The notes beneath the pieces are model-generated. The model saw only the letters and a list, made by a program, of their open reading frames with translations. It was not told the DNA's origin and made no database searches. A program made the translations under genes and the position numbers. A stretch of 14,890 bases of DNA, from positions 1-14,890 of the forward strand of contig DOWL01000022.1 of NCBI GenBank assembly GCA_003519585.1, in the 5' to 3' direction. This document shows positions 12,802 to 14,890 of this stretch, in pieces (within the stretch, counting starts at the first letter, position 1; each line of letters begins with the position of its first letter). The stretch is from Nocardioides sp. Its GTDB lineage: Bacteria; Actinomycetota; Actinomycetes; Propionibacteriales; Nocardioidaceae.

Positions 12802-13362
12802 ATGACGCGCATCATCGGGGGCGACGCAGGGGGGCGCCGGATCGCCACCCCCTCCGGACAGCACACCCGCCCGACCACCGACCGGGTGCGCGAGGCGCTG
12901 TTCTCGAGCGTCGAGGCGTGGTGCGGATCGCTCCAGGGGCTGCGCTTCCTCGATCTCTACGCCGGCTCAGGCGCGATCGGCCTCGAGGCCTGGTCGCGCG
13001 GCGCCGGCGTGGTCACGCTGGTCGAGTCCGACCGGCGCACCGCCCGGCTGATCGGCGACAACGCCCGTGCCCTGGGCTGTACGGCCGCCCAGGTCGTCAC
13101 GGCGCCGGTCACGGTGACCCTCGGCCGGCCGCCCGCGGCGCCGTACGACGTGGTCTTCCTCGACCCGCCGTACCCACTCGACGACCAGGCGCTCGCTGCC
13201 GACCTGGCCGGTCTCACCGAGCACGACTGGCTGGTGCCCGGCGCGATGGTCGTGGTCGAGCGGTCCTCCCGCAGTCCCGAGCCCACATGGCCGAGCGGCA
13301 TCCAGGGCCGGCGGAGCAAGCGGTACGGCGAGACCACGCTTTGGTACGGTCACGCCTCGTGA
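12802..13362 (+). CDS. rsmD: 16S rRNA (guanine(966)-N2)-methyltransferase RsmD
   Basis: Encodes 186 residues, normal for RsmD, which methylates G966 (E. coli numbering) of 16S rRNA in the assembling 30S subunit using S-adenosylmethionine. The N-terminal MTRIIGGDAGGRRI and RPTTDRVREALF (23-34) are family signatures. LDLYAGSGAIGLEA (50-63) is the SAM-binding motif I, VESD (74-77) the acidic ribose-binding strand, and FLDPPYP (119-125) the catalytic DPPY motif. It lies 7 bases after recG with no strong ribosome-binding site, and its TGA overlaps the coaD GTG by 4 bases, so it probably depends on upstream translation and passes it on. The rsmD-coaD pairing is common across bacteria. Confidence 0.95.
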   Translation: MTRIIGGDAGGRRIATPSGQHTRPTTDRVREALFSSVEAWCGSLQGLRFLDLYAGSGAIGLEAWSRGAGVVTLVESDRRTARLIGDNARALGCTAAQVVTAPVTVTLGRPPAAPYDVVFLDPPYPLDDQALAADLAGLTEHDWLVPGAMVVVERSSRSPEPTWPSGIQGRRSKRYGETTLWYGHAS

Positions 13363-13856
13363 AACGCGCCGTGTGTCCCGGCTCCTTCGACCCGGTCACC
13401 AACGGGCACATCGACATCGTCCGGCGCGCCGCCGGCCTCTTCGACGAGGTGGTGGTGGCCGTGGGCGTCAACAAGTCCAAGAGCCGGCTCTTCGCCGCAG
13501 AGGAGCGGCTGGCGATGCTCGAACAGGCCACCGCCGAGCTGCCCAACGTCACCGTCGCCGGCTTCACCGGTCTGCTGACGACGTTCTGCCAGGAGCAGGG
13601 CGCGCACGCGATCGTCAAGGGGCTACGAGCGGTCAGCGACTACGAGTACGAACTCCAGATGGCCCAGATGAACGCCTCGCTCACCGGCATCGAGACCGTC
13701 TTCGTGCCGACCAGCCCGGAGTGGTCGTTCCTGGCCTCCAGCCTGGTCAAGGAGGTCGCGACCTTCGGTGGCGACGTGTCGGCGCTGGTGCCCGACTTCG
13801 TCCTCGGGCCGCTGATGGAGAAGCTGGCCGCCCGGCGGGCAGGCGGCGAGGAGTAG
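13359..13856 (+). CDS. coaD: Phosphopantetheine adenylyltransferase
   Basis: Encodes 165 residues, typical of CoaD, which transfers AMP from ATP to 4'-phosphopantetheine to make dephospho-CoA, the fourth step of CoA synthesis. PGSFDPVTNGHIDI (7-20) contains the nucleotidyltransferase TxGH motif with Thr14 and His17. VNKSKSRLF (37-45) has the substrate-binding Lys. IVKGLRAVSDYEYE (85-98) carries Arg90, and SPEWSFLASSLVKEVA (119-134) is the C-terminal signature. The GTG start sits in a GTGA overlap with the rsmD stop, indicating coupling. A TACGGT at 13345-13350 ends 8 bases before the GTG and could give a separate leaderless message, but this is weak. The operon appears to end here, with a new promoter following. 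Confidence 0.96.
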   Translation: MKRAVCPGSFDPVTNGHIDIVRRAAGLFDEVVVAVGVNKSKSRLFAAEERLAMLEQATAELPNVTVAGFTGLLTTFCQEQGAHAIVKGLRAVSDYEYELQMAQMNASLTGIETVFVPTSPEWSFLASSLVKEVATFGGDVSALVPDFVLGPLMEKLAARRAGGEE

Positions 13857-13873
13857 ACCCGGTTCGGCGCAGT

Positions 13874-13903
13874 TTGGTCCCCGCGACGCCGCCCGCGTAC
13901 GAT
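13874..13903 (+). promoter_or_regulatory. Probable promoter of the yceD-rpmF-rnc operon
   Basis: A -35-like TTGGTC (13874-13879) and a -10 TACGAT (13898-13903) are separated by 18 bases. Transcription would start near 13910, giving a leader of about 35 bases with GGAAG (13933-13937) before the proposed CTG start at 13945. The 88-bp gap after coaD holds no obvious terminator hairpin, so read-through from upstream is possible. Confidence 0.55.
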
Positions 13904-13944
13904 TCTCGATTGGATCTGTATGCCCGGATACCGGAAGTGAACTC

Positions 13945-14508
13945 CTGAACAGCCTGGACCCGAGAGCGCCGCTCGTGCTCGACACTCGCGAGCTCGGCCG
14001 CCGCCCGGGGTCCCAGCGTCAGGTGTCACGGACGGTGCCCGCGCCGGCAGATCTGGGCATCGAAGTCCTCCAGGTCCCCGAGGGGTCGCCGGTCGAGCTT
14101 GACCTGCGCCTCGAGGCGGTCATGGAGGGGGTGCTGGTCACCGGGACAGCGCAAGCCTCGCTGGCAGGGGAGTGCGCACGGTGCCTGGAGTCGATCACTG
14201 ACGAGATTGAGGTCGACCTCCAGGAGCTGTACGTCTACGAGGACCACGCCCTCCCCGGGGAGGGCGACGAGGTCAGCGTGCTCCAGGACGATCTGATCGA
14301 CCTGGAGCCGTTGCTGCGGGATGCGGTGGTGCTCGCACTGCCGTTCCAGCCGCTGTGCATGGACGACTGTCCCGGTCTGTGCCCCGAGTGCGGGGCGCGA
14401 CTGGCCGACGACCCGGACCATGCACACGATGCGGCGGTGGACCCGCGGTGGGCAGCGCTGGCCGAGCTCACCGAGGCACATCAGACCGGCCAGACCGAGC
14501 AGAACTGA
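13945..14508 (+). CDS. yceD: DUF177 (YceD-family) protein, probable large-subunit rRNA accumulation protein
   Basis: Encodes 187 residues if it starts at CTG 13945, or 177 from GTG 13975. YceD/DUF177 proteins lie before rpmF in most bacteria and are linked to 23S rRNA accumulation. Conserved segments are [14 protein letters not shown], the core [20 protein letters not shown], the CxxC in GECARCLE, and the C-terminal [13 protein letters not shown], so six cysteines could bind zinc. The residues before GTG 13975 (LDPRAP preceding LVLDTRELG) resemble the N-termini I recall from actinobacterial homologues, and no ATG, GTG or TTG is in frame before them. CTG 13945 has GGAAG seven bases upstream, and a GTG-AAC-TCC-TGA micro-frame ends in an overlapping CTGA. 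The start therefore remains uncertain. rpmF begins 13 bases after its stop. Confidence 0.85.
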   Translation: MNSLDPRAPLVLDTRELGRRPGSQRQVSRTVPAPADLGIEVLQVPEGSPVELDLRLEAVMEGVLVTGTAQASLAGECARCLESITDEIEVDLQELYVYEDHALPGEGDEVSVLQDDLIDLEPLLRDAVVLALPFQPLCMDDCPGLCPECGARLADDPDHAHDAAVDPRWAALAELTEAHQTGQTEQN

Positions 14509-14521
14509 GAAAGTAGGAACC

Positions 14522-14707
14522 ATGGCTGTCCCGAAGCGGAAGATGTCGCGCAGCAACACGCGTCACCGTCGCTCGGCCTGGAAGACCACCGCGCCGACCC
14601 TGGTCACCTGCGCCAACCCCGCCTGTGGCGCCAAGCACCTGCCGCACCGTGCGTGCGGCAACTGCGGCCAGTACGGCGCGCGCAACGACCGTCGCCAGGT
14701 TCTCTGA
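14522..14707 (+). CDS. rpmF: Large ribosomal subunit protein bL32
   Basis: Encodes 61 residues, standard for L32 of the 50S subunit. It opens with the diagnostic [19 protein letters not shown] (2-20). The zinc ribbon follows: Cys30-x4-Cys35 and Cys45-x2-Cys48 within VTCANPACG and ACGNCG. The C-terminus ends in NDRRQVL. ATG 14522 is preceded by GAGAAAG and AGGAA, giving adequate ribosome binding. It sits between yceD and rnc, an order widely kept in bacteria. Like rpmB in this window it is the cysteine-containing form. Confidence 0.97.
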   Translation: MAVPKRKMSRSNTRHRRSAWKTTAPTLVTCANPACGAKHLPHRACGNCGQYGARNDRRQVL

Positions 14708-14735
14708 TCCGGCCGCGGCGCAGCGCAACAGACCG

Positions 14736-14890
14736 CTGAGCGACACTCCGCTGTCCGACTACGGACAGCTCCGCGCGGCACTCGGGGATCCGGTGCTCGA
14801 CCCCGGGCTGCTCGAGCGCGCCCTGACCCATCGGTCCTACGCCTACGAGAACGGCGGGCTGCCCACCAACGAGCGGCTGGAGTTCCTCGG
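14736..14890 (+). CDS. rnc: Ribonuclease III, N-terminal part (runs off window)
   Basis: The frame starting at base 14736 reads through the window end with LLERALTHRSYAYENGG and LPTNERLEFLG, the unmistakable N-terminal signature of RNase III, the dimeric Mg-dependent nuclease that cuts double-stranded RNA and matures rRNA. Only about 51 codons are present; the catalytic acidic residues lie mostly beyond the edge. Between the rpmF stop (14707) and the signature there is no in-frame ATG or TTG. GTG 14793 is available but would remove the first helix (DYGQLRAALGDPV) that homologues possess. CTG 14736 or CTG 14751 would keep it, so I mark 14736 provisionally. No clear Shine-Dalgarno site precedes either. 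Gene identity is secure; the start is not. Confidence 0.85.
   Translation, partial: MSDTPLSDYGQLRAALGDPVLDPGLLERALTHRSYAYENGGLPTNERLEFL

Noticed and set aside
11541..12878. Open - strand frame of about 445 codons opposite recG and the start of rsmD
   Set aside because: It covers the RecG helicase motifs in antisense, has low-complexity composition, and has no promoter or ribosome-binding site that I can support.
13337..13361. Internal promoter for coaD (TACGGT 8 bases before its GTG)
   Set aside because: The spacing is long, there is no -35, and the GTGA overlap with rsmD already explains translation. Kept only as a remark.
1..14890. Mobile element, prophage, CRISPR array, tRNA or defence system
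   Set aside because: No transposase or integrase motifs, no regularly spaced repeats apart from the in-frame HU tail, no tRNA-like cloverleaf and no composition shift. Nearly all the sequence is accounted for by housekeeping genes.

Overview
The window looks like chromosomal core DNA of a high-GC actinobacterium, most likely a Nocardioides-type member of the Propionibacteriales. The base composition is strongly GC-rich and the proteins are Ala/Arg/Val-rich. A histone-like protein with a Lys/Ala/Pro tail and an F420-pathway guanylyltransferase are present. From memory, not checked here, the order HU, cofC, plsC/gpsA, ddl, thiL, rpmB, DAK, recG, rsmD, coaD, DUF177, rpmF, rnc matches the equivalent region of Streptomyces and Mycobacterium chromosomes. 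I see no phage, transposon, CRISPR, toxin or defence genes and no convincing new multi-gene system. The points of interest are in regulatory architecture, start codons and one divergent enzyme paralogue.

Layout. 1-109 is the repetitive tail of an HU-like protein (+), convergent with cofC (142-759, -) across a strong 15-bp hairpin. 826-2594 is a + strand pair, plsC-gpsA, with overlapping stop and start. 2606-3679 (-) is a trans-sulfuration-type PLP enzyme. It diverges from murF (3703, +) across only 23 bp, where the two -10 elements share a TA core. murF is followed by a canonical ddl (5049-6170). A second, divergent Ddl-like ATP-grasp gene (6182-7147) and a small Lrp/AsnC ligand-binding protein (7171-7407) lie on the - strand. 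thiL (7531-8481, +) faces rpmB (8543-8728, -) over a hairpin. Then comes a long + strand run: DAK/FakA-like kinase (8867), recG, rsmD, coaD, and a second group DUF177(yceD)-rpmF-rnc, with rnc cut by the window edge.

How the genes fit together. plsC and gpsA are consecutive glycerophospholipid functions, and the FakA-like protein may feed fatty acids into the same pathway. murF and ddl supply and attach D-Ala-D-Ala in peptidoglycan synthesis. cofC, thiL and coaD belong to cofactor synthesis (F420, thiamine diphosphate, CoA). rpmB, rpmF, rsmD and rnc serve the ribosome or RNA processing, and recG rescues replication forks. The strand changes repeatedly between 110 and 8866, whereas 8867-14890 is entirely +.

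No gene-free stretch exceeds 300 bases. The longest intergenic regions are 8729-8866 (rpmB/DAK divergent promoters), 7408-7530 (small Lrp protein/thiL divergent region) and 13857-13944 (promoter of the yceD group). Several genes (plsC, the PLP enzyme, murF, DAK) have a TANNNT -10 element 6-7 bases before the start codon, which suggests leaderless transcripts.
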